DNA of 25,575 bases, from assembly GCA_964522445.1 (NCBI GenBank), contig CAZFUY010000033.1, positions 1-25,575 of the forward strand. Direction: 5' to 3'. The DNA comes from CAZFUY01 sp964522445 (GTDB lineage Bacteria > Pseudomonadota > Gammaproteobacteria > SZUA-229). A program made the translations under genes and the position numbers. Shown piece by piece: positions 1-8,911 of the stretch (positions are counted from its first letter, which is position 1; the number at the start of each line of letters is the position of its first letter). The notes below the pieces were generated by a model, which was not told the origin of the DNA, did no database searches, and saw only the letters and a program-made list of their open reading frames with translations.

Positions 1-453
1 GTCAATGCATTCGGCAAAATGTTTTGCACCACCATCTCTTAAATCATCTCGATCAACCGATGTAATAACCACATATTTTAATGACATGGCCTTAATCGTT
101 TGCGCCATATTATCCGGCTCATTTTCATCTAACGGCAATGGGCGACCATGCCCCACATCACAAAAGGGGCAGCGGCGCGTACATATTTCACCCATGATCA
201 TAAAAGTCGCCGTACCATAATCAAAACATTCTCCCAGATTGGGACATGCGGCTTCTTCACAGACGGTGAACAATTTTTGTTCTCTAAGAATTTTTTTTAA
301 TTGCTTAACCTTTGGGCCGGTAGGTGACTTAGCTCGTATCCATTCAGGCTTGCGTAAAAGCTTTTCTGTTTTTTCTACTTTGACAGGAATGCGCGCGACT
401 TTCTGTTCGCCTTTTAATTTTTCACCTGCAATGACTTTCTTTTTATTGCTCAT
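1..453 (-). CDS. lipA: Lipoyl synthase LipA, N-terminal 151 codons (cut by window edge)
   Basis: Radical SAM enzyme that inserts two sulfurs into protein-bound octanoyl groups to make lipoyl cofactors, completing the step begun by LipB. Translating the minus strand from the ATG at 453 gives an open frame to base 1. The auxiliary [4Fe-4S] cysteines are C65, C70 and C76 (VCEEAACPNLGEC). The radical SAM cluster is C91, C95 and C98 (CTRRCPFC), followed by DVGHGRPLPLD, which is diagnostic of the family. The segment TSVDRDDLRDGGAKHF leads to the edge, so roughly the last half of a normal protein of about 320 residues lies outside. The start overlaps the lipB stop by 11 nt, implying translational coupling. 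Sequence evidence is strong; only the C-terminus is unseen. Confidence 0.96.
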   Translation of the reverse strand, partial: MSNKKKVIAGEKLKGEQKVARIPVKVEKTEKLLRKPEWIRAKSPTGPKVKQLKKILREQKLFTVCEEAACPNLGECFDYGTATFMIMGEICTRRCPFCDVGHGRPLPLDENEPDNMAQTIKAMSLKYVVITSVDRDDLRDGGAKHFAECID

Positions 454-1087
454 ATTTTTCGATTGTTTTTTCAATTTCAAATTGCTGACAAAGCACAGGC
501 AGTAAACGTTTTGCAACCTGCTCAGTATCATAATGCAAGCCCAGCTTCTTCATGCTGGTCACTTTTAAATCGGCATATCCACAGGGATTTATTCTATCAA
601 AGGCTGACAAATCCATATCCACATTTAAACTAAGTCCGTGATAACAGCCCCCCTGTTTTACTCTTAAACCCAAAGCCGCAATTTTTTCACCATTAACATA
701 AACACCCGGTGCTGTTTTTTTGGCTTCTGCTTTTATATTATCCAGTGCCAGTAAATCAATCACCGACTGTTCAAGACCGCTAACCAGTTCTCTTACTCCC
801 CGTTTATTACGACGCACATCAAATAAGATATAAACAATTAACTGACCGAGGCCGTGATAAGTGACCTGACCACCTCGATCTGTTTCTATTAATGGAATAT
901 CCCCCGCATCCAGTACATGCTCACGTTTACCATTTAAGCCTAAGGTAAAAACAGCAGGGTGTTGTAAAATCCAGATTTCATCCAGAGTGGATGATTCTCT
1001 ATGCTGATTAAAAGCCTGCATTTTATTAAAAATACTTAAATAATCTTTTTCACCAAGATAACGAACAATGACGGGATCTAAACTCAT
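443..1087 (-). CDS. lipB: Octanoyl-[acyl-carrier-protein]:protein octanoyltransferase LipB
   Basis: Transfers octanoate from acyl-ACP to the lipoyl domains of 2-oxoacid dehydrogenases and glycine cleavage H protein, giving the substrate for LipA. The 214-residue product has the family signature RGGQVTYHGLGQ at 71-82. The catalytic Lys135 lies in GEKIAALGLRV and the catalytic Cys169 in INPCGY. These positions match the numbering I recall for the E. coli K135/C169 pair. Length is normal and the start is ATG. It sits 11 nt downstream of ybeD and overlaps lipA by 11 nt, in the classic ybeD-lipB-lipA order. Cytoplasmic, with no unusual features. Confidence 0.97.
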   Translation of the reverse strand: MSLDPVIVRYLGEKDYLSIFNKMQAFNQHRESSTLDEIWILQHPAVFTLGLNGKREHVLDAGDIPLIETDRGGQVTYHGLGQLIVYILFDVRRNKRGVRELVSGLEQSVIDLLALDNIKAEAKKTAPGVYVNGEKIAALGLRVKQGGCYHGLSLNVDMDLSAFDRINPCGYADLKVTSMKKLGLHYDTEQVAKRLLPVLCQQFEIEKTIEKYEQ

Positions 1088-1098
1088 AAAAAAGACAT

Positions 1099-1377
1099 CT
1101 AAAGAGCATACAAAATATGTTCACAGCTGGTTAGTTCCATATAGATACCATCCAGATGTGATTTGCTTTGAGCGGTAATCGTAATTGTAATACTGGTGTA
1201 TTTACCACCCTTACTTTCATTCATTTTAATAGCGCCCTCAGTAAAATCAGGCACATGGCGATGAATAATATCCAGCACAGCAACTTCCAGCTCTGAGCCA
1301 GTTTTGCCCATTGCTTTTATTGGAAACTCACAGGGAAAATCAAACAGCGTTTCTTCTTCTGTTTTCTGCTCGGTCAT
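1099..1377 (-). CDS. ybeD: YbeD-family protein (UPF0250/DUF493)
   Basis: Small 92-residue protein of the YbeD family, a ferredoxin-like/ACT-like fold whose biochemical role is not established. Recognised by FPCEFPIKAMG near the N-terminus (residues 14-24), by SKGGKYTSITITITAQS in the middle, and by the final LDGIYMELTSCEHILYAL. The ATG overlaps the stop of the upstream aminotransferase gene by 4 nt (ATGA), so the two are probably translationally coupled. The position directly before lipB is conserved in many Gammaproteobacteria and suggests a link to lipoate metabolism, which remains inference. Confidence 0.9.
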   Translation of the reverse strand: MTEQKTEEETLFDFPCEFPIKAMGKTGSELEVAVLDIIHRHVPDFTEGAIKMNESKGGKYTSITITITAQSKSHLDGIYMELTSCEHILYAL

Positions 1378-2234
1378 ACTGCACCCTGACGAAGCTGTAT
1401 TTTATAAGCCTGGTAAATATCAATCATACTTTCCCATATTGGGCCTGCTTTACCATTTCCAACAGCCTTCCCATCTAATTCGATAACCGGCAGTATTTCT
1501 TTAGTTGAACTGGTTAACCATATTTCATCAGCTGAGTTAAGTTCTGCTTCTGTAATATCACGTTCTTCACATGGCATATTATTTTTTTCTGCCAGTTCTA
1601 ATATCAGGTCTCGCGTAATACCCGGTAACAACAAAGGGCCTGTCGGCGGCGTAATTAATACATTGTTTAAAACAACAAACATATTACTGGCCGCGCCTTC
1701 CATTGCATTACCATCACGGATTAAAATAGCTTCTGCAGCACCTTCATCCTTAGCCTGTTGTCGCAATAAAGCATTCGCCAGCAAAGCAGTTGCTTTTATA
1801 TTGCAGGCACGCCAGCGAATATCATCCAGTGTAATTGCCGCAACTCCTGTTTGTAAGGTTTCTTTTGAAGCTGCCTTTAACTCATTAACCATAATAAAAA
1901 TAGTGGGTCTTGGGTTTTCAGGGAAGGCATGATCACGTTTTGGCGCAACGCCTCTGGATATGTGCAGATAAACAGACTGATCTTCGCCGTCATTTTCTTC
2001 CAGCAAAGTTTGTAAAATTTCTATCCACTGATTTTGTTCTAATGGGTTTTTTAAGCGAATGCCATCCAGACTATTCTGTAATCTCTGCAAATGTTCACTT
2101 AAACGCAACAGGTGACCACCATAAGCAGGTATTACTTCATAAACACCATCACCAAATAAAAAACCACGATCAAGCACCGACACCTTCGCCTGATCAATTG
2201 GCATAAACTGGCCATTTAAATAAACAATAGACAC
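1374..2234 (-). CDS. dat: D-amino acid aminotransferase (PLP fold type IV)
   Basis: Predicted to interconvert D-alanine and D-glutamate with 2-oxoacids, a route to D-amino acids for peptidoglycan. The 286-residue protein has the class IV hallmarks: FLFGDGVYEV at 26-35, the PLP lysine K147 in RACNIKATALL, E179-G-x-x-S-N at 179-184, and LPGITR at 203-208. The segment RGVAPKRDH (94-102) supplies an Arg-x-His pair (R100, H102) at the place where D-amino acid transaminases bind the substrate carboxylate. This favours D-AAT over branched-chain aminotransferase or ADC lyase. The start is GTG at 2234, chosen because GGAG lies 7 nt upstream and the protein begins normally there. It sits between dacA and ybeD in a cell-wall operon, consistent with D-amino acid supply. 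Exact substrate is inferred. Confidence 0.85.
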   Translation of the reverse strand: MSIVYLNGQFMPIDQAKVSVLDRGFLFGDGVYEVIPAYGGHLLRLSEHLQRLQNSLDGIRLKNPLEQNQWIEILQTLLEENDGEDQSVYLHISRGVAPKRDHAFPENPRPTIFIMVNELKAASKETLQTGVAAITLDDIRWRACNIKATALLANALLRQQAKDEGAAEAILIRDGNAMEGAASNMFVVLNNVLITPPTGPLLLPGITRDLILELAEKNNMPCEERDITEAELNSADEIWLTSSTKEILPVIELDGKAVGNGKAGPIWESMIDIYQAYKIQLRQGAV

Positions 2235-2285
2235 TTACTCACTCCAAAAAGAAAAAGTAAAATTCAGGACGTTATAATTTTTCTG

Positions 2286-3428
2286 CTATTGAAATAGCTG
2301 AATAATATAGTCTTTAGCTTTTTGCCAGAGATTTCCTTCTTCAATAGTATTTAATGCCACTAATGGTCTGGATATTATTTCTTTGTCATTTAAAGTTATA
2401 CGCACCATGCCCAACTGCTGGCCTTTCTTAACAGGCGCTTCTATGTCTTTATTAACATCAATAACAGCATCAAGCTTTTTATACTGGCCTCTTTGCGTGG
2501 TGACATACATATCTTCAACCAGCCCCAGACTCACATTTTCTTTTTCGCCCTTCCACACACGTGCCTGATTTATTTCATCACCTGCACCATAAAGTTTATT
2601 AGTTTCATAAAACCTAAAACCATAACTCAGCAAAGACTGACTTACATTGGCTCGTGCCTTTTCACTTCGTGTTCCTAAAACAACTGAAATCAAACGCATA
2701 TCATTACGCAAAGCTGAAGCCACCAGACAATAACCTGCTGATTCAGTGTGACCTGTTTTAAGACCATCTACTGTTTTATCACGCCACAGTAATTTATTGC
2801 GGTTATATTGTTTAATGCCATTAAATTTAAATTCTTTTTCCGCATACCATTTATAGTGCTCTGGAAATTCTTTAATAATTGCCTTAGCTAAAGTAGCAAT
2901 ATCTTTGGCTGAAGTTACATGTTTTTTATCTGGCCAGCCGGTACTATTTATAAAATTGGTATCATGCATTCCCAACGTTTGGGCATATTGATTCATTAAA
3001 TCAGCAAAGGTTGATTCATTGCCTGCAATATGCTCTGCCAGCGCAACACTTGCATCATTACCAGACTGAATAATTAACCCCTTAAGCAACAATTTAACGC
3101 TGACTTTCTTGCCAACTTCCAGGAACATTTTTGAACCTTTCATGCGCCAGGATTTTTTGCTGATGGTTACCAGCTCATCCATATCTAAACGCCCTGCTTC
3201 CAGCTCTTTATATACAACATAGGCGGTCATTAATTTAGTAATACTGGCAGGCTCAATTTTTTTATTAATATCTTTTTCTGCTAATACGCGGCCACTATCA
3301 AAATCAATTAATACATAACTTTTTGCTGCCAGTTTTGGTGGTGATGGCACAGGAGTAGCTCCTGCATTTGCAGAAAAAACTGCTAAAAAAAACAGCCAAA
3401 TAAATAAATCAGGTTTTATTATTTTCAT
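2286..3428 (-). CDS. dacA: D-alanyl-D-alanine carboxypeptidase (PBP5/6 type)
   Basis: Low-molecular-weight penicillin-binding protein that trims the terminal D-Ala from peptidoglycan pentapeptides in the periplasm. The 380-residue protein begins with a signal peptide (residues 1 to about 23, cleavage near SANA). It carries all three serine-protease motifs: S62-I-T-K65, S122-G-N124, and K224-T-G226 followed by HTESAGYC. The C-terminal third is the beta-rich PBP5_C domain, ending in EEGNLWQKAKDYIIQLFQ, an amphipathic helix that anchors PBP5 relatives to the inner-membrane surface. It lies 20 nt downstream of rlpA and 51 nt before the D-amino acid aminotransferase gene. Removal of D-Ala and recycling of D-amino acids by the neighbour would fit together, though this is inference. 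Confidence 0.96.
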   Translation of the reverse strand: MKIIKPDLFIWLFFLAVFSANAGATPVPSPPKLAAKSYVLIDFDSGRVLAEKDINKKIEPASITKLMTAYVVYKELEAGRLDMDELVTISKKSWRMKGSKMFLEVGKKVSVKLLLKGLIIQSGNDASVALAEHIAGNESTFADLMNQYAQTLGMHDTNFINSTGWPDKKHVTSAKDIATLAKAIIKEFPEHYKWYAEKEFKFNGIKQYNRNKLLWRDKTVDGLKTGHTESAGYCLVASALRNDMRLISVVLGTRSEKARANVSQSLLSYGFRFYETNKLYGAGDEINQARVWKGEKENVSLGLVEDMYVTTQRGQYKKLDAVIDVNKDIEAPVKKGQQLGMVRITLNDKEIISRPLVALNTIEEGNLWQKAKDYIIQLFQ

Positions 3429-3448
3429 TTAATACAATTTCTCATAAT

Positions 3449-4237
3449 TTAATCTACTACAACACGAGCCGCATTATGACCAATATCATTTAGATTTCTT
3501 AAAATTTTATATGCAAGATCAACATTAGGTATAGGCCCTATACGTACACGGTATAGTTTTTTACCATCATTTTTGACCACATGCACACGAACACTATTAA
3601 AACTTTTATCTCGCAATATTATTGCCATTTCTTCTGCTGCCACTTCTGTACCCATGGCTGCTACCTGCACGTGTATTTTACCATTACTATTTCTGGACTC
3701 AGGCAAAACAACCGAAGATGTTTTTAAATCCAGCGCACCAGTATTAATGGCACGAATCTCAACAGGCGCTGTTCCTGAACCTGCAACACCCAGCTTCTGA
3801 GCTGCCGCATAAGATAAATCAATAATTCGCCCTGCATGAAATGGGCCTCGATCATTTACTTTTACTATAGCCTTACGACCATTTCTTTTATTAGTCACTT
3901 CTACATAAGTGGGCAGAGGCAATGACTTATGTGCTGCTGTCATAGCATACATATCGTAGGGCTCACCACTGGATGTTTTTTTGCCATGAAATTTTGTGCC
4001 ATACCAGGATGCTTCACCACTTTGCACAAATCCCTGACTCGACTTCATAACTTGATACGTTTTACCCATTACCGTATAAGATTGTGGGTTTCCATAACGG
4101 CTTAAAGGTTCATTGGCAGGAACTGCATTTTTAATATCATCAGGGTGCGTACTAAAACTGGCTGGAGGCCCATCACCTGTTGCACAGGATGTTAGAATAA
4201 AAATAAATAAAAAATAAAAAACCTTATTTTTCATCAT
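3449..4237 (-). CDS. rlpA: RlpA-like septal ring lytic transglycosylase, lipoprotein with SPOR domain
   Basis: Outer-membrane lipoprotein that binds denuded glycan and, in Pseudomonas, cleaves it. The 262-residue product has a lipoprotein signal ending in the lipobox LTSC with lipidated Cys18. The double-psi beta-barrel follows: GEASWYG at 74-80, HGKKTSSGE at 84-92, NDRGPF at 128-133 and RIIDLS at 137-142. A C-terminal SPOR domain runs from about 187 to 260 (IHVQVAAMG through RVRIGPIP), binding denuded peptidoglycan at division sites. Two tandem ATG codons exist (4237 and 4234); the first is given and either would work. It is 6 nt from mltB upstream. The catalytic Asp of RlpA relatives would be in NDRGPF; activity is inferred from family members. 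Confidence 0.94.
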   Translation of the reverse strand: MMKNKVFYFLFIFILTSCATGDGPPASFSTHPDDIKNAVPANEPLSRYGNPQSYTVMGKTYQVMKSSQGFVQSGEASWYGTKFHGKKTSSGEPYDMYAMTAAHKSLPLPTYVEVTNKRNGRKAIVKVNDRGPFHAGRIIDLSYAAAQKLGVAGSGTAPVEIRAINTGALDLKTSSVVLPESRNSNGKIHVQVAAMGTEVAAEEMAIILRDKSFNSVRVHVVKNDGKKLYRVRIGPIPNVDLAYKILRNLNDIGHNAARVVVD

Positions 4238-4243
4238 TCTAAA

Positions 4244-5254
4244 TTAACGACCCGCATGATATTTAGTTGCAATAGCATGGCCTAATTGATAAACAGCCAT
4301 GGCATACAATGGGCTATGATTATAACGTGTTATCACATAAAAATTATTTAAACCTAACCAGTATTCCATTCCTCTGTTGCCATCAAGCTTTAACAAAGTT
4401 GCCATTTCTTCATTATTAACGGGGTTTAAAGGCTTTACGCCTAGCTGTTTGTAACTGGCAATATCTTTATGCGGACGCATTTTTTTACTTGCCAATTTTT
4501 CTGCACCTTTGTTAACGGAGGCACGGTGTATAATTGATTGGCCTTTTTTCCAGCCATGACGTTTAAAATAATTGGCCACACTGCCAATGGCATCTTCTGT
4601 GTTGTTCCATAAATCACGCTTGCCATCGCCATCAAAATCAACGGCATATTCTCTAAAACTACTGGATATAAACTGCGGCATTCCCATAGCCCCCGCATAA
4701 GAACCTTTTAATGTGCGAGGATCTACTTTTTCTTCTCGGGTCATTAACAGAAATTCTTTTAATTCCTTGCGGAAAAATTTTTCTCTGGCGTTTCGTCTTT
4801 TCTCTGTCGTGTTTTCAATAGGGTAATCAAAACCCAGTGTGGTTAGCGCATCAAGTACCGGGTAGTTACCACTGCGTTTACCATAAAATGTTTCAACACC
4901 AATAATCGCTACAATAATTTCAGCAGGGACACCGTAGCGCTGTTCAGCTTTTGCTAATGTTTGCGCATGTTCTTTCCAGAACTTTACGCCTTTGCTGATA
5001 CGTTTTGATGTGATAAATATAGGACGGTATTTTTTCCAGGGCTTGCCTTCTGCGGGTCGGGCAATAGCATCAATCGCTGTTTTTTGCTGTTTAACGCCTT
5101 TCATCCAGTAAACCAGCTGATTATGATCAAAACCATGTTTTTTGACCATATCATTAATAAACTCTTTTACATCATTACGCTGGCTATAATTTGCTGCACT
5201 AATGGATGGCGTAAGCATCAAAGATGCTATTAGTAAAAATACAATTCTTTTCAT
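4244..5254 (-). CDS. mltB: Lytic murein transglycosylase B-type (MltB/SltB family 3)
   Basis: Cleaves the MurNAc-GlcNAc bond with anhydro-ring formation. In 336 residues there is a signal peptide (1-20, ending SISA before Ala-Asn). The SLT family 3 core carries the catalytic Glu121 in AIIGVETFYGKRSG, then GAMGMPQF at 188-195. An EF-hand-like loop DFDGDGKRDLW at 206-216 resembles the calcium site of E. coli Slt35. Unlike E. coli MltB, I see no lipobox cysteine at the end of the signal sequence, so the enzyme is probably a soluble periplasmic form. It lies between rodA (48 nt) and rlpA (6 nt), in the gene order seen in several Gammaproteobacteria outside the enterics. ATG start. Confidence 0.93.
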   Translation of the reverse strand: MKRIVFLLIASLMLTPSISAANYSQRNDVKEFINDMVKKHGFDHNQLVYWMKGVKQQKTAIDAIARPAEGKPWKKYRPIFITSKRISKGVKFWKEHAQTLAKAEQRYGVPAEIIVAIIGVETFYGKRSGNYPVLDALTTLGFDYPIENTTEKRRNAREKFFRKELKEFLLMTREEKVDPRTLKGSYAGAMGMPQFISSSFREYAVDFDGDGKRDLWNNTEDAIGSVANYFKRHGWKKGQSIIHRASVNKGAEKLASKKMRPHKDIASYKQLGVKPLNPVNNEEMATLLKLDGNRGMEYWLGLNNFYVITRYNHSPLYAMAVYQLGHAIATKYHAGR

Positions 5255-5302
5255 TTTTTATTCTCATTTTCCCTGTAATAATTTGGGGGGACACGCTGCA
5301 TA

Positions 5303-6436
5303 TTATCTAGACCACATTCTTCGATGAGAGTTTATCGACATCAACATACCAAAGCCAGCCATTAAGGTCACCATAGATGTTCCCCCATAACTAATCAGCG
5401 GCAATGGTACTCCAACCACAGGTAAAATACCTGAGACCATGCCCACATTAACGTATAAATAAACAAAAAATGTCAGACTCAAACTGCCGCCCAGTAAACG
5501 GCCATAGGTATCCTGAGCCAATGCAGAGATAGCCAGCCCTCGTAAAATAATAAAGGCATACAGGGTCAGCAGTAATATGCCCCCCAGTAAACCAAACTCT
5601 TCAGCAAAGACGGCAAAAATAAAATCCGTAGATTGCTCTGGCAAAAAGTCCAGATGTGACTGAGTGCCATTTAACCAGCCTCGCCCATAAACCCCACCTG
5701 AGCCAATGGCTATTTTTGACTGAATAATATGATAACCAGACCCCAGTGGATCATTCTCAGGATTTAGAAAAGTCAGTACTCGTGTACGCTGGTAATCATG
5801 CATAAAATGCCATAGCACCGGCAATAAGGCCGCTCCGGTAATAAACAGACCCGTTATTAATTGCCAGCTCATACCCGCCAGAAAAATCACAAAAAAACCC
5901 GCCGCAAAAATAAGCAAAGATGTGCCAAGGTCAGGTTGTTTTGCAATAAGCAGTGTAGGAACAAGCATTAATATTGCGGCAACAGATAACACTTTATAGG
6001 AAGGAGGCAAATGGCGATCAGATAAAAACCAGGCCACCATCATTGGTGTTGCCAGTTTCATCATTTCTGATGGTTGAAAGCGAATAAAACCCAGATCCAG
6101 CCAGCGCTGAGCCCCCTTGCCCACATCTCCCGCCACCAGCACCAGCACCAGTAAAATAACACCTGTGCCATAGATCCAGGGAGACCAGAAACGCAACGTA
6201 GATGATGGTACAAAAGCCAGCACCAGTAATACAGTAAACGCCAGCACCAGCCGCGTTGTTTGTCTATTGATCAGCGCAATGTCCTGCCCTCCTGCACTGT
6301 ATAACACGCCCAACCCTGTTGCTGTGAGTAACAGAATACCAAATAGCAGCAATGGATCGAGATGCAATATTTGCAATACTCGCAGAGACAGGCTAATGCT
6401 GCTGCCATCTCTTTTATATCCACCATCAGTAATCAT
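5303..6436 (-). CDS. rodA: RodA, SEDS peptidoglycan glycosyltransferase of the elongasome
   Basis: Polytopic inner-membrane enzyme that polymerises lipid II into glycan strands, working with PBP2 to elongate rod-shaped cells. The 377-residue protein has about ten hydrophobic segments. It contains the SEDS motif LPEQSTDFIF (265-274), whose Asp271 corresponds to the essential extracellular acid as I recall it. The family signature NVGMVSGILPVVGVPLPLISYGG lies at 330-352, given here as two adjoining parts: NVGMVSGILPVVG then VPLPLISYGG. RWLDLGFIRFQPSE (111-124) is also conserved. The ATG at 6436 overlaps the mrdA stop (ATGA), indicating coupled synthesis of the PBP2-RodA pair. RodA rather than FtsW is indicated by the adjacent PBP2. 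Confidence 0.96.
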   Translation of the reverse strand: MITDGGYKRDGSSISLSLRVLQILHLDPLLLFGILLLTATGLGVLYSAGGQDIALINRQTTRLVLAFTVLLVLAFVPSSTLRFWSPWIYGTGVILLVLVLVAGDVGKGAQRWLDLGFIRFQPSEMMKLATPMMVAWFLSDRHLPPSYKVLSVAAILMLVPTLLIAKQPDLGTSLLIFAAGFFVIFLAGMSWQLITGLFITGAALLPVLWHFMHDYQRTRVLTFLNPENDPLGSGYHIIQSKIAIGSGGVYGRGWLNGTQSHLDFLPEQSTDFIFAVFAEEFGLLGGILLLTLYAFIILRGLAISALAQDTYGRLLGGSLSLTFFVYLYVNVGMVSGILPVVGVPLPLISYGGTSMVTLMAGFGMLMSINSHRRMWSR

Positions 6437-8307
6437 TTAGTGACCTTGACTGCTTTTTGCAGATTTATTTTTTTCATCCAGGCATCAATAACCTTACGCG
6501 CCATAGGTGCAGCAACACTGCTTCCATGGCCGCCATTCTCAGCAATAACAGCAACCGCTATTTCAGGATGGTCAACAGGCGCAAAGGCTACAAATAATGC
6601 ATGATCTCGCAATTTTTTAGCCGTTGTTTCTTCATCATATTCTGCATCCTGCGCAATACCAAAAACCTGTGCCGTACCTGTTTTTCCCGCCATTTTATAT
6701 TTTAAGCCCCTGCCCATGACATGCGCTGTTCCTCTGGGTTGATGTACCACACTCAGCATACCCTTAATAATATGCTTCCAGTTTACTGGACGATGTAAGT
6801 TTACTTTTTTATTTTCATGCAGTGGTATTTCAACTGTTTCATTAACTTCTGGATCTTTTATGGCTTTAAGTAAATGAACCTTCATCGCTTCACCCCGCAT
6901 AGCCAAAATAGATGTTGCCGATGCCAGTTGCAATGGTGTTGTCAGCACATATCCCTGACCTATACCCGCGATCAATGTTTCACCAGGAAACCAGATTGTA
7001 TTTTTAACTCGCTTCTTCCAGTCTCTTGAAGGCAATAAACCCGGCTGCTCACCTATAGTATCCAGCCCTGTTTTCTGGCCAAAACCAAACCGATGCAAAA
7101 ACTTATATATTCGATCAATACCCAGCCGGTAAGACAGTTCGTAATAATAAACATCACAGGACTGTTCCAGTGACTTATTTAAGTCAGTCTCACCATGCCC
7201 TCTTTTTTTCCAGTCACGATATTTACGATCTTCATTGGGCAATAAGTAGTGCCCTGTGCAGAGAATGCTTTCTTTATGACCAATCACCTTATTTTCAAGA
7301 CCGGCAAGACCAATAAAGGGCTTAAGGGTGGAGCCTGGCGGATACTGCCCCATAAATGCCCGGTTAAATAATGGGCGCTCATCAGATTTGGACAGCCTTT
7401 TATAATCTTTATAACTGATACCGTGAACAAATAAATTGGGATCAAATGTTGGCAGACTTGCCATCGCCAGAACTTCACCTGTTTCAGGCTGAATAGCCAC
7501 AATTGCGCCGGTATAATCACCCATTGCATCTTCAGCCACGGCCTGTAATTCTGCATCCAGTGTTAATACCAGATCTTTTCCTGGTAGCGGTGGTGACTTT
7601 TCCAGTACACGCAAAACACGCCCCTGCACATTAACTTCTACACTCTGATAGCCGACATTGCCATGTAATTCATTTTCGTAATAACGCTCCAGTCCAATTT
7701 TACCAATATGGCTCGTGCCCGAATAATTGGAGGTATCAATTTTTTTTAGCTCACCCTCATCAATACGCCCAACATAACCCAGGACATGTACAGCACGTTT
7801 TCCCAGTGGATAGTATCGCCCCAGTCGAGCGGTAATTTCTGCGCCGGGAAAACGGTGTCGATTCACCGCTAATTTAGCCACTTCCTCATCTGATAGTTTT
7901 GTGCGTAATGGCACGCCTTCAAATGGACGACTTCGCTTAATAGTTTTTTCAAAACGACTCAATGTGCGCTCATCTAAATCCACTATTTTTGACAGCCCCT
8001 CTATCGTCGCATCCATATCCTTTACCTGCTCTGGAATAATCTCCAGACGATACGAAGGGCGATTTTCTGCCAGCACAACACCATTGCGATCATAAATTAG
8101 GCCCCGGTTTGGCACTATAGCCGACAAGCGTATACGATTATTTTCTGAAAGCGTTTTGAAATGACTGTATTGATAATATTGCAGTTCCAGCAAACGAAGA
8201 ACCAGCACGCCTATAAATATAATACTAACAATCGCCGCAACCAATGCACGGCGTTTAAAAAGTAACGCCTCCTGGAAATGATCCTTAATTAATGCACGGT
8301 GAAACAA
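6433..8307 (-). CDS. mrdA: Penicillin-binding protein 2 (elongasome DD-transpeptidase)
   Basis: Bitopic inner-membrane transpeptidase that cross-links new glycan made by RodA. The 624-residue protein has a short cytoplasmic tail, one transmembrane helix (about 21-41, following FKRRALVA), a PBP dimerisation domain starting at PNRGLIYDRNG, and the transpeptidase domain. The active-site motifs are S326-T-L-K329, S383-C-D385 and K542-T-G544. The start is TTG at 8307, the codon directly after the ppa stop. It is chosen because the region before RRALVA then has the usual PBP2 length, and no ATG occurs until about residue 98. An AGGA in the end of ppa could serve as ribosome site. The zero-gap junction with ppa and the 4-nt overlap with rodA indicate one transcript. 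Confidence 0.95.
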   Translation of the reverse strand: MFHRALIKDHFQEALLFKRRALVAAIVSIIFIGVLVLRLLELQYYQYSHFKTLSENNRIRLSAIVPNRGLIYDRNGVVLAENRPSYRLEIIPEQVKDMDATIEGLSKIVDLDERTLSRFEKTIKRSRPFEGVPLRTKLSDEEVAKLAVNRHRFPGAEITARLGRYYPLGKRAVHVLGYVGRIDEGELKKIDTSNYSGTSHIGKIGLERYYENELHGNVGYQSVEVNVQGRVLRVLEKSPPLPGKDLVLTLDAELQAVAEDAMGDYTGAIVAIQPETGEVLAMASLPTFDPNLFVHGISYKDYKRLSKSDERPLFNRAFMGQYPPGSTLKPFIGLAGLENKVIGHKESILCTGHYLLPNEDRKYRDWKKRGHGETDLNKSLEQSCDVYYYELSYRLGIDRIYKFLHRFGFGQKTGLDTIGEQPGLLPSRDWKKRVKNTIWFPGETLIAGIGQGYVLTTPLQLASATSILAMRGEAMKVHLLKAIKDPEVNETVEIPLHENKKVNLHRPVNWKHIIKGMLSVVHQPRGTAHVMGRGLKYKMAGKTGTAQVFGIAQDAEYDEETTAKKLRDHALFVAFAPVDHPEIAVAVIAENGGHGSSVAAPMARKVIDAWMKKINLQKAVKVTK

Positions 8308-8847
8308 TTACTTTTGCTGTCCTGAGTTATAGCGCTCAATGCTTGTGATAATTTCCTGTCTGGCTTTGTCTGCATCCACCCAGTTTTCAACCCTTACCCA
8401 TTTGCCAGACTCCAGCGCTTTATACTGTTCAAAGAAATGCGTAATCTGGCCTAACAATCCATCATGTAAATCCTGTGGCGAACGAATATCATCATATAAG
8501 TTACATACCTTGCTTACCGGCACAGCCAGCACTTTATGATCTTCACCCGCTTCATCTATCATTTCCAGCATGCCTACAGGGCGACAATTAATCACTGAGC
8601 CTGAGATAAGCGGCACAGGTGTTACTACCAGCACATCAACCGGGTCGCCATCTTCCGACAAAGTATGAGGCAAGAAGCCATAATTACATGGGTAAAACAT
8701 AGCGGTTCCCATAAAGCGATCAACCATCAGTGTTCCACTATCTTTTTCCACCTCATATTTTACGGGCGATCCATGGGATGGGATTTCAATAACAACATTA
8801 ATATCATTAGGCACATCATTGCCCAAAGGAAGATTATTAAGATTCAT
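8308..8847 (-). CDS. ppa: Inorganic pyrophosphatase, family I
   Basis: Hydrolyses pyrophosphate to phosphate in the cytoplasm, pulling biosynthetic reactions forward. The 179-residue product has the usual length for a bacterial hexameric enzyme. The signature EDGDPVDVLV lies at 65-74 with the metal-binding aspartates D66, D68 and D71. Other conserved residues are E21, K30 and the YPCNYGFLPHTL segment at 52-63. It starts with ATG at 8847 behind an AGGG and is the first gene of the minus-strand run that continues into mrdA with no gap. A family I soluble enzyme, not a membrane proton-pumping pyrophosphatase. Its promoter would lie in the 140-bp divergent gap with adk. Confidence 0.96.
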   Translation of the reverse strand: MNLNNLPLGNDVPNDINVVIEIPSHGSPVKYEVEKDSGTLMVDRFMGTAMFYPCNYGFLPHTLSEDGDPVDVLVVTPVPLISGSVINCRPVGMLEMIDEAGEDHKVLAVPVSKVCNLYDDIRSPQDLHDGLLGQITHFFEQYKALESGKWVRVENWVDADKARQEIITSIERYNSGQQK

Positions 8848-8863
8848 GATCAGACCCTGTATG

Positions 8864-8893
8864 GTTATATTGGTTTACCCGTGATTATATCAA
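8864..8893 (-). promoter_or_regulatory. Candidate sigma70 promoter for ppa-mrdA operon
   Basis: On the minus strand, TTGATA (8893-8888) and TATAAC (8869-8864) each match consensus at five of six bases with an 18-nt spacer. The predicted start would leave only about a 10-nt leader before the ppa ATG at 8847, which is short, so the call is tentative. Confidence 0.35.
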
Positions 8894-8911
8894 TAACTTC
8901 ACACTGAATAC

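Noticed and set aside
239..505. Open frame on the plus strand of 88 codons.
   Set aside because: It lies opposite lipA and the end of lipB, which are unambiguous by motif; its translation has no recognisable features.
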